Part shown: piece by piece, positions 1 to 9,298 of the stretch | Numbering within the stretch: the stretch's first letter is position 1 | Layout: each line of letters starts with the position of its first letter | Assembly (NCBI GenBank): GCA_020025825.1 | Contig: JAHHRL010000005.1 | Location: forward strand, 1-64,000 | Length of the DNA: 64,000 bases | Source of the DNA: Faecalibacterium sp. | GTDB lineage: Bacteria > Bacillota > Clostridia > Oscillospirales > Ruminococcaceae | Direction: 5' to 3' | Made by a program: the position numbers and the translations under genes | Notes under the pieces: model-generated | What the model saw: the letters and a program-made list of their open reading frames with translations, nothing else | The model's database searches: none | What the model was told of the DNA's origin: nothing

Positions 1-51
1 GCTTGAATGGCATTCAAGAGGTCAGCGGTTCGATCCCGCTTATCTCCACCA
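1..51 (+). tRNA. tRNA-Ala (anticodon GGC), 5' end missing
   Basis: Only the anticodon arm, variable region, T arm and acceptor 3' strand lie in the window. The anticodon stem CTTGA/TCAAG closes a 7-nt loop ATGGCAT, so the anticodon is GGC (alanine, GCC/GCU codons). The T loop TTCGATC sits on an AGCGG/CCGCT stem. The 3' strand TATCTCC has T at the position that would pair as U70 of the G3:U70 alanine identity pair, followed by discriminator A and an encoded CCA at 49-51. The 5' half is outside the window. Confidence 0.9.
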
Positions 52-56
52 TAAGA

Positions 57-87
57 AAAGGTCGTGTTGTAACACGGCCTTTTTTCT
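57..87 (+). terminator. Intrinsic terminator after tRNA-Ala
   Basis: A GGTCGTG/CACGGCC stem with one G-T pair is followed by a run of T. It starts a few bases after the tRNA CCA end and separates the tRNA from the downstream gene. Confidence 0.8.
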
Positions 88-229
88 TTTGCCGATTTTG
101 GCACTTATATATTACGTCTTGGCAACTTAATTGGATAAACATTCTCTGCAAAATTTTTCAGTCCTTATAAATTCCTTACATTCGTTTGGTATTGTCAATT
201 TACTAAATTGAGTTGAAAGGAATTTTACA

Positions 230-1084
230 ATGAGCAAAGTCAAAACATATCTAAGCAACGGTCTATCAGGCACAGACCTTAAAACGATTGCCCTGGTTCT
301 CATGGTTCTGGACCATATCCACTACTTTTTCGGATTTACAGGCGCTGTACCGGAATGGTTCTCCATGCTGGGTCGTTTATCTGCGCCCCTGTTTATGTTC
401 TGCATGGTGGAGGGCTTTACCCATACGCACAATCGTAAAAAATATTTTCTAAAGGTCTATCTGATTTCTATTTTCATGAACGGCCTGCTGTTCTTTATGC
501 AGTTTGCCAAAATCCTAAATCGACCGGACCACTTTTTCCCGATGAATGGTATGATGACCGCATTTACCCTGCTTATGGTAATGTATCAGGGCATCGACTG
601 GCTGAGTGAAAAGCATTGGATTCGCGGCCTTTGCGCTTTGATTCTGCCCATAATCTGGCCTATTATCGGCGGTTTGCTGAGCAATGCTTTTCCGCAGCTG
701 GCAACTCCCCTTGGATTTGTGGCGTATACTTTCCTGCCTATTTGGAATTCCAACCCGGATGCAACCGTACTTACAATGGCCGCAGGTATTCTGCTTTACG
801 TTTTTCGTAAACACCGCAAAATTCAAGTTTGTGCATTTTCCGGGTTTACCTTTTTATACTACTTTGTGTACCTCTCCCGTATGCTGTCCACTCTGCCCGG
901 TTTTACATGGAGCCAGATGTTTACGCAGTATTATGAGTGGTACGGTGCAATTGCAGGCCTTTTGATGCTATGCTACAATGGAAAACGTGGTGCCGGACAT
1001 CAGAAATTTTTCTACATTTTCTATCCGGCCCATATCTACTTGTTATATGCACTTTCCTGGGGATTATATCTTTTGCTGAATTGA
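230..1084 (+). CDS. TraX family membrane protein
   Basis: A 284-residue, very hydrophobic protein with about seven to eight membrane segments. It carries the TraX-type features LDHIHYFF near residue 27 and RLSAPLFMFCMVEGF near residue 49. TraX of the F plasmid acetylates pilin; the many chromosomal Firmicute members have no settled role, and this one need not act on pilin. The start has AAAGGAA seven bases upstream. It sits ten bases ahead of a response regulator and sensor kinase on the same strand, so the three are probably one transcript; whether the kinase controls this gene is inference. Family call confident, substrate unknown. Confidence 0.85.
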   Translation: MSKVKTYLSNGLSGTDLKTIALVLMVLDHIHYFFGFTGAVPEWFSMLGRLSAPLFMFCMVEGFTHTHNRKKYFLKVYLISIFMNGLLFFMQFAKILNRPDHFFPMNGMMTAFTLLMVMYQGIDWLSEKHWIRGLCALILPIIWPIIGGLLSNAFPQLATPLGFVAYTFLPIWNSNPDATVLTMAAGILLYVFRKHRKIQVCAFSGFTFLYYFVYLSRMLSTLPGFTWSQMFTQYYEWYGAIAGLLMLCYNGKRGAGHQKFFYIFYPAHIYLLYALSWGLYLLLN

Positions 1085-1094
1085 GGTGTTTTTT

Positions 1095-1763
1095 GTGGCT
1101 CATATTCTGGTGGTTGACGATGAAGCAGATGTACGTACCCTTATTCAAACAGCTCTGGAGCGTGATGGGCACCAAGTTCATGCACTGGCCAGTGGAGCCG
1201 AGCTGACCGAGGCCCAGTGCGATTGGGCAGACTGCGTCCTTTTGGATGTTATGATGCCCGGAGAAGACGGGTTTGCCGTTTGCAGACGGATTCGGGATTT
1301 GGTAAATTGCCCCATTCTATTCCTGACTGCAAAAACACAGGAAACGGATGTTCTGACCGGCTTAGGCCTTGGTGGAGATGATTATCTGACAAAGCCCTTC
1401 CGCATTGGAGAGTTGAGAGCTCGTGTCAATGCGCATCTTCGCAGAGAACGACGTACCCCGCACAGCCGCATGATTCGAGGCGGCTTCACCTTTGATATGA
1501 ACGGGAAAGAACTTTTTTGGCAAGACCAACCTGTAAAACTGACCCGAGGGGAATATGCAATCTGCGAGTATCTGGCGCTCCATGCAGGCCAAACACTGGA
1601 TAAAGAGCAAATTTATGTAGCAGTATTCGGCTACGACAAAATGGCAGACAATTCAGCAATTACCGAGCACATTAAAAATATCCGTGCAAAATTAAAAGTT
1701 TTGGGACAAGACCCTATCAGGACCATTTGGGGAGAGGGCTATCAATGGAAGTATTCCACCTAA
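1095..1763 (+). CDS. OmpR/VanR-like response regulator
   Basis: A receiver domain (about residues 2-112: acidic pair VVDDEAD, phospho-acceptor Asp in LLDVMMPGEDG, Lys in YLTKPF) is followed by an OmpR-type winged helix to the C-terminus (ending IRTIWGEGYQWK). I chose GTG at 1095 because GAGGTG lies six bases upstream; an in-frame GTG at 1086 lacks a site. The protein is 222 residues, normal for the family. The kinase gene begins inside its last 19 bases, so the two are translationally linked. Target genes are not evident from the sequence. Confidence 0.93.
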   Translation: MAHILVVDDEADVRTLIQTALERDGHQVHALASGAELTEAQCDWADCVLLDVMMPGEDGFAVCRRIRDLVNCPILFLTAKTQETDVLTGLGLGGDDYLTKPFRIGELRARVNAHLRRERRTPHSRMIRGGFTFDMNGKELFWQDQPVKLTRGEYAICEYLALHAGQTLDKEQIYVAVFGYDKMADNSAITEHIKNIRAKLKVLGQDPIRTIWGEGYQWKYST

Positions 1764-3130
1764 AAAAGAAAAAGCTGACCCTTACCAGCCTGTTTTGGCA
1801 TTATCTGGTTGCAGTGGGTATCTCCTTTGTCTGTATTTTGGGAATGCTGGCATCTCTTTTTGTTTGGATGTTATCGGCAGGCTTGATTTTTCCTGCCAAC
1901 ACGGCAGAGCTACAGGCAGATAAATTGGAACAATTGCTGGTATCCGGTGATTTAGTACCCAATGAGATTCCTTTCTATTATCGTTGGATATGCTTTGATG
2001 AGGCTGGGCAAATAACCGCACAATCTGATTTTTCTCAGCATCGACAGGACCTGCTCTATGAAGCCGTCAGAACACATACAAAAGTAATGTCTGATTTTCC
2101 TTTCGGGCAGTATCACCGCTTTATTCGGTGTGCAGATGGAACTCTTTGCGTGGTGCAATACGATTTTTCCATTCCATATACCGTTCCATGGATGCGGCAC
2201 TATCTTCCGGACTTTCAACTTTTGCTTCTGTTGATTTTAATGCTTGCGGTAGTCTTTAGCATTATCTTTTGGACGAAAAAGTACGCCCACAAGCTTCACA
2301 ACGATGCAACGGCGCTGCAATCTGCCACACAGGCCATTATGGACCGACGCTTGGATATTCCTCTACAGTACCAGACAAATGTTTGTGAATTTGAAGAACT
2401 CTTAAAGGCTATGGATCTTCTCCGCAGCAGCTTGGCTGCATCGCTGCATGACCAGTGGAATATGGAAGAACAGCGAACCCGGGAAATTGCAGCATTGGCC
2501 CACGACCTGAAAACGCCGCTGACAGTCATCAGCGGAAACAGTGAGCTGCTGGCGGAAGATGCACTGGACGAGGGACAGCGCAAAAATGTGGAGGCTATCC
2601 TGAGAAATGCCGAGCGTATGCAGTCTTATTTGAGCCAGCTTCGACTGGTGGTTGCACAGCAGAATCAGCCTGTCACAAGGCACACGGTGGAACTTGAAAC
2701 CCTTTTTGCAGAATGGACCTCTATCGGTGAGGAGTTATGTGCCGCAAAGCAAATCCGTTTTATAGCTGCATCGACTCCGCAAAAGTCTTGCAATATCGAG
2801 GCAGAAAATGTAACCCGTGCCGTGCAGAATCTTTTGGATAATGCTGTGCGCTACACGCCACAAGGCGGCGAGGTTCAGCTGTGCGCAAGTGTAAAAGATT
2901 CTACTTTGTGTATTTCCGTTAAGGATAGTGGGCCGGGATTCACAAAAGAGGCCATGGCTCGTGGCTGCGAGGCTTTCTATACAGAAGACCAAAGTCGCCA
3001 AAGTGCGGGTCACATGGGAATGGGACTTTATAATGTGCAGCACATTGCACATCGGCATCAGGGAAAAGTAACGATTTCCAACACAGAAACCGGCGGCATG
3101 GTAACGATGCAGTTGCAGCTTACGGAATAA
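1745..3130 (+). CDS. Sensor histidine kinase (VanS-like)
   Basis: A 461-residue membrane kinase. Hydrophobic segments near residues 15-38 and 155-175 flank an external region of about 110 residues. Next come a HAMP-like linker, the phospho-acceptor His in IAALAHDLKTPLTVISG, and an ATPase domain with NLLDNAVRYTP, DSGPGF and GHMGMGLYN. ATG at 1745 follows GGAGAGG by seven bases; a TTG at 1727 is less likely. It overlaps the response regulator gene by 19 bases. The external region is too short and unconserved for me to name a ligand. A strong terminator follows at once. Confidence 0.92.
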   Translation: MEVFHLKKKKLTLTSLFWHYLVAVGISFVCILGMLASLFVWMLSAGLIFPANTAELQADKLEQLLVSGDLVPNEIPFYYRWICFDEAGQITAQSDFSQHRQDLLYEAVRTHTKVMSDFPFGQYHRFIRCADGTLCVVQYDFSIPYTVPWMRHYLPDFQLLLLLILMLAVVFSIIFWTKKYAHKLHNDATALQSATQAIMDRRLDIPLQYQTNVCEFEELLKAMDLLRSSLAASLHDQWNMEEQRTREIAALAHDLKTPLTVISGNSELLAEDALDEGQRKNVEAILRNAERMQSYLSQLRLVVAQQNQPVTRHTVELETLFAEWTSIGEELCAAKQIRFIAASTPQKSCNIEAENVTRAVQNLLDNAVRYTPQGGEVQLCASVKDSTLCISVKDSGPGFTKEAMARGCEAFYTEDQSRQSAGHMGMGLYNVQHIAHRHQGKVTISNTETGGMVTMQLQLTE

Positions 3131-3141
3131 AACACCTAAAA

Positions 3142-3187
3142 AAATAGCGGCGTGTATTTGGCTATGAATACACGCCGCTATTTTTAT
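3142..3187 (+). terminator. Intrinsic terminator of the TraX/two-component operon
   Basis: The long, nearly perfect stem AATAGCGGCGTGTATT with its complement encloses a short loop and is followed by TTTTT. It begins 12 bases after the kinase stop codon. Confidence 0.92.
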
Positions 3188-3336
3188 AATCTCTCCAAAC
3201 GTCAAAACATTGCAGCCCTAACCCTTGCAATACACTGCCATAGCAGGTTACTTATCCCTTATAAAACAGTACCGTTGCCATACTGTCACAAACCTTTTGC
3301 AGGCGGAAAGATACTCGTGTCCACGATAAAATATGT
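3188..3336. other. Gene-free spacer before ECF operon promoter
   Basis: Together with the leader at 3371-3549 this makes about 360 bases without a gene. I find no ORF with a plausible start site here and no match to a riboswitch I know. The only clear element in the stretch is the promoter at 3337-3364. Confidence 0.5.
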
Positions 3337-3364
3337 TTGACTTTATGAGATTTTCTTGTATACT
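3337..3364 (+). promoter_or_regulatory. Promoter of ECF transporter operon
   Basis: TTGACT and TATACT are separated by 16 bases. The predicted start near 3371 gives an untranslated leader of roughly 180 bases ahead of the EcfT gene. Confidence 0.75.
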
Positions 3365-3370
3365 GAAAAC

Positions 3371-3549
3371 TGCAATTTTGTACTTATATACTGTGTGCTT
3401 CTTGCACAGCAGAACCTGCCTGATGTGCTGTTGCTTTATACATGGGGCAGTTTTCTTTATTTTCTTCAAGGGCTGCATAATCAGGAGCGTACTTTTTCCT
3501 GTGTTTCAGGTAAGCGGCCACTTTTTCCCTATAAAATAAGGAATCTAAC
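3371..3549 (+). promoter_or_regulatory. Long structured leader of the ECF operon, class unknown
   Basis: The leader holds several possible hairpins: TGTGC/GCACA at about 3398-3412, ACAGCA/TGCTGT at about 3407-3433, and CAGGA/TCCTG at about 3481-3500. One stretch (CAGAACCTGCC) faintly recalls the 3' B12-box of cobalamin riboswitches, but the conserved upstream core is absent, so I do not call one. The length is typical of a regulated vitamin importer. A covariance-model scan of this leader would settle it. Confidence 0.35.
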
Positions 3550-4443
3550 ATGAAAAATGATGTATTTACAGGCTATCATCCTGCCGTAAATTTTTTATAT
3601 TTTGCACTCGTAATCGGATGCTCCATGTTTGTGATGCATCCGATTTTTCTTGCGTTTTCCTGTATCGGCGGATTTTCCTACTATCTGTATCTAAAAAAAT
3701 GGAAGGCGCTGAAAACCGCACTGTGGATGATGCTGCCGGTATTCCTGATTTCAGCAATTATCAATCCCCTTTTTACCCATAAGGGCGTTACCATTCTTGC
3801 TTACTTCAAAAACGGAAATGCACTGACGCTGGAATCTGTGCTGTATGGTTTGGGGGCCGGTGTAATGCTGGTTAGTGTCCTCAACTGGTTTTCCTGCTAT
3901 CAGGCAGTCATGACCTCGGATAAGTTTATCTATCTGTTTGGCAAAGTGATTCCTGCCATGTCCCTGATTCTTTCTATGGTATTTCGGTTTGTGCCCAAGT
4001 TCCAAAAGCAGATTGAAAAGGTATCTAACGCCCAAAAGTGTATTGGGCGAGATGTAACAAACGGCAATGCGTTTCATCGTGCTCGTCACGGTATAAAAAT
4101 CCTCTCGGTAATGACTACTTGGGCGCTGGAAAACTCGGTAGATACTGCGGATTCTATGAGGTCCCGTGGATATGGGTTGCGTGGCCGAAGTAATTTTTCT
4201 ATTTACCGCTTCGACACACGAGATAAAATCCTGACGGGTATTATCGCATCTATGGGGCTGATTGTTATTACCGGAATTGCTACAAAAACAATTCGGTTTC
4301 TTTATTATCCAATGATTGTTATCAATGCAGTAACACCTTGGACGATGATAGTATACTTGAGCTATGGGGCATTGTGTTTGCTCCCTGTGGTAATCAATGT
4401 AATAGAGGACATAAAATGGCATTACTGGAAATCAAAAATTTAA
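3550..4443 (+). CDS. ECF transporter transmembrane component T (EcfT)
   Basis: A 297-residue membrane protein. EcfT is the scaffold of energy-coupling-factor vitamin or metal importers, joining the ATPases to the substrate-binding S subunit. Its hallmark is the cytoplasmic coupling helix carrying the Arg-Gly signature, here DSMRSRGYG near residue 211, after four to five membrane segments; another segment follows. The start is preceded by AAGGAA. The ATPase gene overlaps its end by 28 bases and the S component follows, a complete T-A-A-S operon. Confidence 0.9.
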   Translation: MKNDVFTGYHPAVNFLYFALVIGCSMFVMHPIFLAFSCIGGFSYYLYLKKWKALKTALWMMLPVFLISAIINPLFTHKGVTILAYFKNGNALTLESVLYGLGAGVMLVSVLNWFSCYQAVMTSDKFIYLFGKVIPAMSLILSMVFRFVPKFQKQIEKVSNAQKCIGRDVTNGNAFHRARHGIKILSVMTTWALENSVDTADSMRSRGYGLRGRSNFSIYRFDTRDKILTGIIASMGLIVITGIATKTIRFLYYPMIVINAVTPWTMIVYLSYGALCLLPVVINVIEDIKWHYWKSKI

Positions 4444-6083
4444 CCTTCGCCTATCCTGACGCAGAAAAAAACGCTTTGGAAAATGTGAGCTTTTCTGTCA
4501 AGCAGGGCGATTTTGTTGTAATCTGCGGCAAATCCGGCTGCGGAAAAACAACCCTTTTGCGTCACCTAAAAACAGTCCTTACTCCGTTTGGAAAACGGAC
4601 AGGCGATATCCTTTTTGAAGGCAAGCGCTTAGAGGAAGTTTCCATGCGTACACAGTCCAGTCAAATCGGCTATGTACTCCAGAACCCGGATAATCAGCTT
4701 GTTACTGATAAAGTTTGGCACGAGTTGGCATTCGGTGTGGAAAATATGGGCCTTGACCAGCAGGCTATTCGCCTTCGGGTAGCCGAAATGGCCAGCTTTT
4801 TTGGCATCCAAAATTGGTTTCATCGAGACGTGGAAACACTGTCCGGTGGGCAAAAGCAGTTGTTGAATCTGGCTTCCATCATGACGATGCAGCCGAAGCT
4901 GCTGGTGCTGGACGAGCCCACCTCTCAACTGGACCCCATTGCCGCAAGCGATTTTCTTGCCACGATTCGCAAAATCAACTTGGAGCTGGGCATCACAATC
5001 ATCATGATTGAGCACCGGCTGGAAGAAGTTTTTCCTATGGCAGACAAGGTTCTGGTACTGGAAAATGGAAAAAAGATTTTTTACGATAAACCTCGCATGG
5101 TAGGCAAGGCTCTATCTGACAACGACCTCTTTTTAGCGATGCCCAGCTCTGTACAAATTTACAACGCTACAGGACAGATAGGCACCTGCCCGCTTACGGT
5201 ATGCGAAGGTCGAAACTGGCTGGAAGCCAACTACTCCCCAGCAGAAATTTCCTTTTCCAAAGCAGAAAAGCCGAAAAAAGCAGATGTGGCAGTACAGGCA
5301 AAAGAACTTTGGTTCCGTTACGAACAAGATGGAAAAGACGTATTAAAGGGGCTTTCCATGCAGGTGCATCGGGGAGAGCTCTATTGCCTGTTGGGTGGCA
5401 ACGGCACAGGAAAAAGCACTACCCTATCCTTGCTGTGCGGCATCCGGAAGCCATATCGTGGTAAAATCACGCTGAACGGACAGGACATCCGCAAGATTTC
5501 CGATAAAGAACTGTATCATCATTTTTTAGGTGTACTGCCGCAAAACCCCCAAACGCTATTCGTGGGCAATACCGTACAAGAAGATTTGGACGAAATGCTG
5601 ACCGATTGCTCTGCACAGGAAAAAAAACAGCGCAAGGCCATAATGGAGCAGGTTATCGACGATACGGAAATTCGCCACCTGCTGCATATGCACCCCTACG
5701 ACTTAAGCGGCGGCGAGCAGCAGCGGGCAGCCCTTGCCAAGGTATTGCTGCTGGAGCCGCAAATTCTTTTACTTGACGAGCCTACCAAAGGATTGGATGG
5801 CTTTTACAAGTACAAACTAGCGGAAATTTTCAAAAAGCTCACGGAACGAGGCATTACTATTTTAATGGTGTCCCATGACATCGAGTTCTGTGCCTGCTAC
5901 GGAGATACCTGTGCCATGTTCTTTGACGGCAGCATTGTTACTGCCTGCAATGCCAGAGATTTTTTTGCCGGAAACTGTTTTTACACCACCGTTGCAAACC
6001 GCATGGCTCGAAATGTCTTTCCCGGTGCAATAACTGTAAAGGATGTGATTGATGCGTGCAAGAAAAACAAGCAACAGGCCTAG
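4416..6083 (+). CDS. Fused ECF transporter ATPase (two ABC domains)
   Basis: A 555-residue protein with two complete ABC nucleotide-binding domains in tandem, equal to EcfA1 plus EcfA2 on one chain. Domain 1 (about residues 1-230) has Walker A GKSGCGKTT, signature LSGGQ and Walker B LLVLDEPTSQLD. Domain 2 (about 305-545) has GGNGTGKST, LSGGEQQR and ILLLDEPTKGLD. Both keep all ATP-binding residues. ATG at 4416 has AGAGGAC upstream and lies inside the end of the T gene; upstream in-frame codons in the ecfT overlap are not needed. It powers import through the T and S subunits encoded on either side. Confidence 0.93.
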   Translation: MALLEIKNLTFAYPDAEKNALENVSFSVKQGDFVVICGKSGCGKTTLLRHLKTVLTPFGKRTGDILFEGKRLEEVSMRTQSSQIGYVLQNPDNQLVTDKVWHELAFGVENMGLDQQAIRLRVAEMASFFGIQNWFHRDVETLSGGQKQLLNLASIMTMQPKLLVLDEPTSQLDPIAASDFLATIRKINLELGITIIMIEHRLEEVFPMADKVLVLENGKKIFYDKPRMVGKALSDNDLFLAMPSSVQIYNATGQIGTCPLTVCEGRNWLEANYSPAEISFSKAEKPKKADVAVQAKELWFRYEQDGKDVLKGLSMQVHRGELYCLLGGNGTGKSTTLSLLCGIRKPYRGKITLNGQDIRKISDKELYHHFLGVLPQNPQTLFVGNTVQEDLDEMLTDCSAQEKKQRKAIMEQVIDDTEIRHLLHMHPYDLSGGEQQRAALAKVLLLEPQILLLDEPTKGLDGFYKYKLAEIFKKLTERGITILMVSHDIEFCACYGDTCAMFFDGSIVTACNARDFFAGNCFYTTVANRMARNVFPGAITVKDVIDACKKNKQQA

Positions 6084-7396
6084 ATACCCGTATGCTGGTC
6101 CCGGTATATGCAGGTGTCTGTGTTATCATTTGCCAGTTTTTTGCGCCCTGGGCGACAATCCCCATGTTAAAGCGCTGCCGCCTGCCCAATACTTACTCCG
6201 TATTCCATAGTGGCGAGCTGATTCGCAATATTCAAACTGCTGCACAGGAATGCACCCGCATAGAAATAGCGCCTTTAACACAACGTGAATTTTCCGGATT
6301 ACTGACCATAAGCTCGTGCCTTAAAGTTGCTTCTTTATTGATTATTTGTCTTATGCTTTTGGTAATTGCGTCCGTGTTAATCCGTAAAACGAAAAGCAAA
6401 ACCGTAGTTCGGATTTGTTTTGGTTTCCATTTGATTTACAATTTGGGTATCTGCGGTTTAGGCGTACTGCTAAATTTGCTGGTAAATCAAAAAATGAGGC
6501 GGCCTAATACCTTTTTCAACCTCTCCATCCACAGTGAAGTTCTGGTTACTTCTTGGGTTTACGGGCAGATTTTACTATCTGTGATTCTGCTTTTTGCGGC
6601 GGGCAAACTACTAACCCTGCGGGAAAGTTATGCGCCCCAAATGTACGTAGAACGCACTATGCACAAAGACCGCCGGGTCAGTTACCGCACATGGGCAGCC
6701 CTTGCATTGATTCTTTTTGCTATCCCGCTGGTGATTTTTTTCGGCATCTATTTTCTGGGCGACCGCAGCAATATCTTTATTGGCCTGTGTATTATTTGCC
6801 TTGCTATGCTGCCGTTTATCATGGTATTTGAGGGGCGCAAACCGCAAGCCCGTGAGCTGCTTATCATTGCTGTTATGTCAGGGCTTGCCGTAGTAGGACG
6901 AATGGCATTTTTTATGCTGCCCCAATTTAAGCCTATTACCGGAATTGTGATTATTGCAGGAATTGGACTGGGCGCAGAGGCAGGTTTCCTCACAGGAGCT
7001 GTCAGCGGTTTTGTTTCCAACTTCTTTTTTGGGCAAGGCCCTTGGACCCCTTGGCAAATGTTTGCCTTTGGCATTATCGGTTTTTTGGCAGGGCTGTTGT
7101 TTCATCGCAATAAATGGCTCAAACATACAAATAAATATGTAAGGCTCGTGCTGGAATGCCTATACGGAGGACTTGCCACTTTATTCATCTACGGTTTCAT
7201 CTTGGATTTTTCGGGCGTCCTCACAATGACAGCAAACGGAATTACCTGGGAGGCTCTGCTGGCAAAGGTCGCCAGTGGTTTTGTGTTTAACCTTATCCAT
7301 GCAACCTCTACAGTAGTAACATTACTTTTTCTCGCACAGCCTATGGAAAAAAAGCTGGACCGCATTAAGAAAAAATACGGCATTTTGGAAGTATGA
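6056..7396 (+). CDS. ECF transporter S component with long N-terminal extension
   Basis: A 446-residue membrane protein. The last ~190 residues form a canonical S component: LLIIAVMSGLAVVGRMAFF, FKPITGIVIIAG, LGAEAGFLTGAVSGFVSNFFFGQGPWTPWQM, then two more helices. The Gly-Pro-Trp-Thr-Pro-Trp stretch is typical of a vitamin-type S group, but I cannot assign the vitamin. The first ~235 residues add several membrane segments and an external loop that ordinary ~180-200 residue S proteins lack. The likely start is GTG at 6056, inside the ATPase gene end, with AAAGGATG ten bases upstream; ATG 6092 is an alternative. Last gene of the operon. Confidence 0.82.
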   Translation: MQEKQATGLDTRMLVPVYAGVCVIICQFFAPWATIPMLKRCRLPNTYSVFHSGELIRNIQTAAQECTRIEIAPLTQREFSGLLTISSCLKVASLLIICLMLLVIASVLIRKTKSKTVVRICFGFHLIYNLGICGLGVLLNLLVNQKMRRPNTFFNLSIHSEVLVTSWVYGQILLSVILLFAAGKLLTLRESYAPQMYVERTMHKDRRVSYRTWAALALILFAIPLVIFFGIYFLGDRSNIFIGLCIICLAMLPFIMVFEGRKPQARELLIIAVMSGLAVVGRMAFFMLPQFKPITGIVIIAGIGLGAEAGFLTGAVSGFVSNFFFGQGPWTPWQMFAFGIIGFLAGLLFHRNKWLKHTNKYVRLVLECLYGGLATLFIYGFILDFSGVLTMTANGITWEALLAKVASGFVFNLIHATSTVVTLLFLAQPMEKKLDRIKKKYGILEV

Positions 7397-7457
7397 CCGT
7401 CATCTTCCAAAGCATAGGATATACAATCCTTTATTTCCAAACATCTGTCTATATTCA

Positions 7458-7506
7458 AAAAAAGCAGCCACTGTGCAGTGCAAAACTACACAATGGCTGC
7501 TTTTTA
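7458..7506. terminator. Bidirectional terminator between ECF operon and blaR-like gene
   Basis: The stem AGCAGCCA/TGGCTGCT is flanked by A-runs on the left and T-runs on the right. It sits between two convergent genes, so it can serve both. Confidence 0.8.
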
Positions 7507-7532
7507 TTATTTTACGGGTACACGTTTAACAT

Positions 7533-9293
7533 TTAATTGGTTATCTGAAGCGTTTTTGCCAGTGCTTCCACCTCTGCACGCTCTATTTGCTCCGGGTCAA
7601 AAGCGATGCCCACATAAACCCCCAGAGATTTATCATAGGACAAAATACCGCTGGTTTCAAGAATTGGGCAATCCGGCATTTCTCCCATATAATTATCCAA
7701 TTCCTTCGGGTCGCAATACCAAATATTTGTCAGCGCTGTTTCCCCTGTTTCGGTTGTCTTTACGGGTTGATATTCATCCCAGCAGAATATACTGGAAAGC
7801 CGCAAGTCAGGGTAAACCGTTTTATAATATTCTTCCTGCGGAATTTCCTCTTCATAGGGGGTGAACTCGCTATATCCAATTGCTGCAATTGGCCTGTTCC
7901 CATCGTAAATAGCCAGCACACCGTCAAAATTGCCTGGGATATATACGCTTTCATCATAAGGCTGTGTTTCCCACCCTGCGGGGAACTTTGCTACAACCTG
8001 AAAACCCGTTGCGGATTCTTGTTCTTGTTCTTCAAAACGGATTCCTGTAAAAGAATTATTTTCTATTTCTGATGCACCGGAAACCAGCTCAAAGCTTTCG
8101 GACACGCCGCCGGGCAAAGAAATCTCCATAGTCAGTTTCGTACCATTTGGGTCTTTCAGCGGAATGGTATAGGTTTTACCTTTTTTCCAACTTTTATGTG
8201 TATTTTCCTCTGCAAAGAAGTATTGATTTACAGACGTATTGCCGGGGAGTGTTGTATTGCACGTTATTTCAATTGTCCAGTCTTCTACAGGGTCATATTG
8301 TCTTGGAATGGTAAAGGAAACCATGCCCTCTTCGTTTTTAATGCTATCCAGCAGCATATCTGCCGCCTGTTGCGCTGTAATGGGCTTTGTAGTAAGAAAC
8401 AGCAAAGCAATTACTGCAATTAAAAGAATGCATCCTGCTGCAATCCACACACGATGCTGCTTAAATTTTTCGCCCATACGAATCATATCAATTCTCCTTT
8501 CCACATTCTTTTTTCCGTCAGTCATACTAAGCAGCCGAGGCATCAGTGCAATATTACGGCTATACCCCAGCACTGCTACCAAAGATTTTGCATACGCTTT
8601 ACTTTGTTGTGCACCAATTTTATTCAAAACGAAACTATCGTTCAGCAGCTCCATGTCCGCCCTTAATTGTTGGAATAGATACCAGATTGCCGGATTGAAC
8701 CAATGTGCACACTGCGGCATAAGTACCGGTATCTCCCTACGCACACCCATTTCCTGCTTACACTGTTGCATCAAACGGATAATTTCTTTATCCTGCAGTG
8801 TTTGACCACGCAATTTCAGCATCAGATTTATACGGCTTCCGGCAAAAAACAAGAGCGCTGCTATTACTCCAAACAGCCAGAACAGTGGCAAAGCCACATC
8901 AAACAGCATTGTCTTCCAGTAAGCACGCTGCTGCCGATGCCGCATCTCTTGAATCTGCTGCGGTACTGTTCCGTCGCCCAGTTCTTGCTCTGTTTGCGCA
9001 AGTGCAGAGGTTGCTTCTTCATATTCCTCTCGGTACGAAATCTCCTGCACACCCTCTATCCCGCTAACTATCGAAAATGCGCTATGTGGACGTACCGGCA
9101 CTAACAATGCCACCAACATGATACCCCAGAGCAGATATTTCCAAAGAGGTGAGATTTTATCATCTAATATTTTTTCCACCAATAGAACGACAACGCCAAC
9201 TAACGACGCTGTCAGCGTTATAAACAGCACCTTATAAAATACCGGTGCCACCCACATGGAAAGCTGACTGAGCAAATACCACAAGTTGTTCAT
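7533..9293 (-). CDS. BlaR1/MecR1-like M56 family protein lacking the zinc-protease motif
   Basis: A 586-residue membrane protein in the position of a BlaR1 sensor, five bases after blaI. N-terminal membrane segments (about residues 15-40, 50-66, 135-155) and the conserved HWFNPAIWYLFQQLRADMEL are present. However, the segment that should carry HExxH is missing: EIPVLMPQ runs directly into CAHWFNP. The downstream zinc-ligand region reads MELLNDSFVL rather than the usual CDEAVL type. A membrane segment at about 288-306 leads to a ~275-residue external domain with no SxxK or KTG penicillin-sensor motif. No frameshift is visible, so this looks like a maintained non-proteolytic relative. GAGGAG precedes the ATG. 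Confidence 0.8.
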   Translation of the reverse strand: MNNLWYLLSQLSMWVAPVFYKVLFITLTASLVGVVVLLVEKILDDKISPLWKYLLWGIMLVALLVPVRPHSAFSIVSGIEGVQEISYREEYEEATSALAQTEQELGDGTVPQQIQEMRHRQQRAYWKTMLFDVALPLFWLFGVIAALLFFAGSRINLMLKLRGQTLQDKEIIRLMQQCKQEMGVRREIPVLMPQCAHWFNPAIWYLFQQLRADMELLNDSFVLNKIGAQQSKAYAKSLVAVLGYSRNIALMPRLLSMTDGKKNVERRIDMIRMGEKFKQHRVWIAAGCILLIAVIALLFLTTKPITAQQAADMLLDSIKNEEGMVSFTIPRQYDPVEDWTIEITCNTTLPGNTSVNQYFFAEENTHKSWKKGKTYTIPLKDPNGTKLTMEISLPGGVSESFELVSGASEIENNSFTGIRFEEQEQESATGFQVVAKFPAGWETQPYDESVYIPGNFDGVLAIYDGNRPIAAIGYSEFTPYEEEIPQEEYYKTVYPDLRLSSIFCWDEYQPVKTTETGETALTNIWYCDPKELDNYMGEMPDCPILETSGILSYDKSLGVYVGIAFDPEQIERAEVEALAKTLQITN

Positions 9294-9298
9294 TGCGC

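Noticed and set aside
3371..3549. Cobalamin riboswitch upstream of the ECF operon
   Set aside because: Only a weak B12-box-like stretch is present; the conserved core and the preceding stems are not found. Kept as an unclassified leader.
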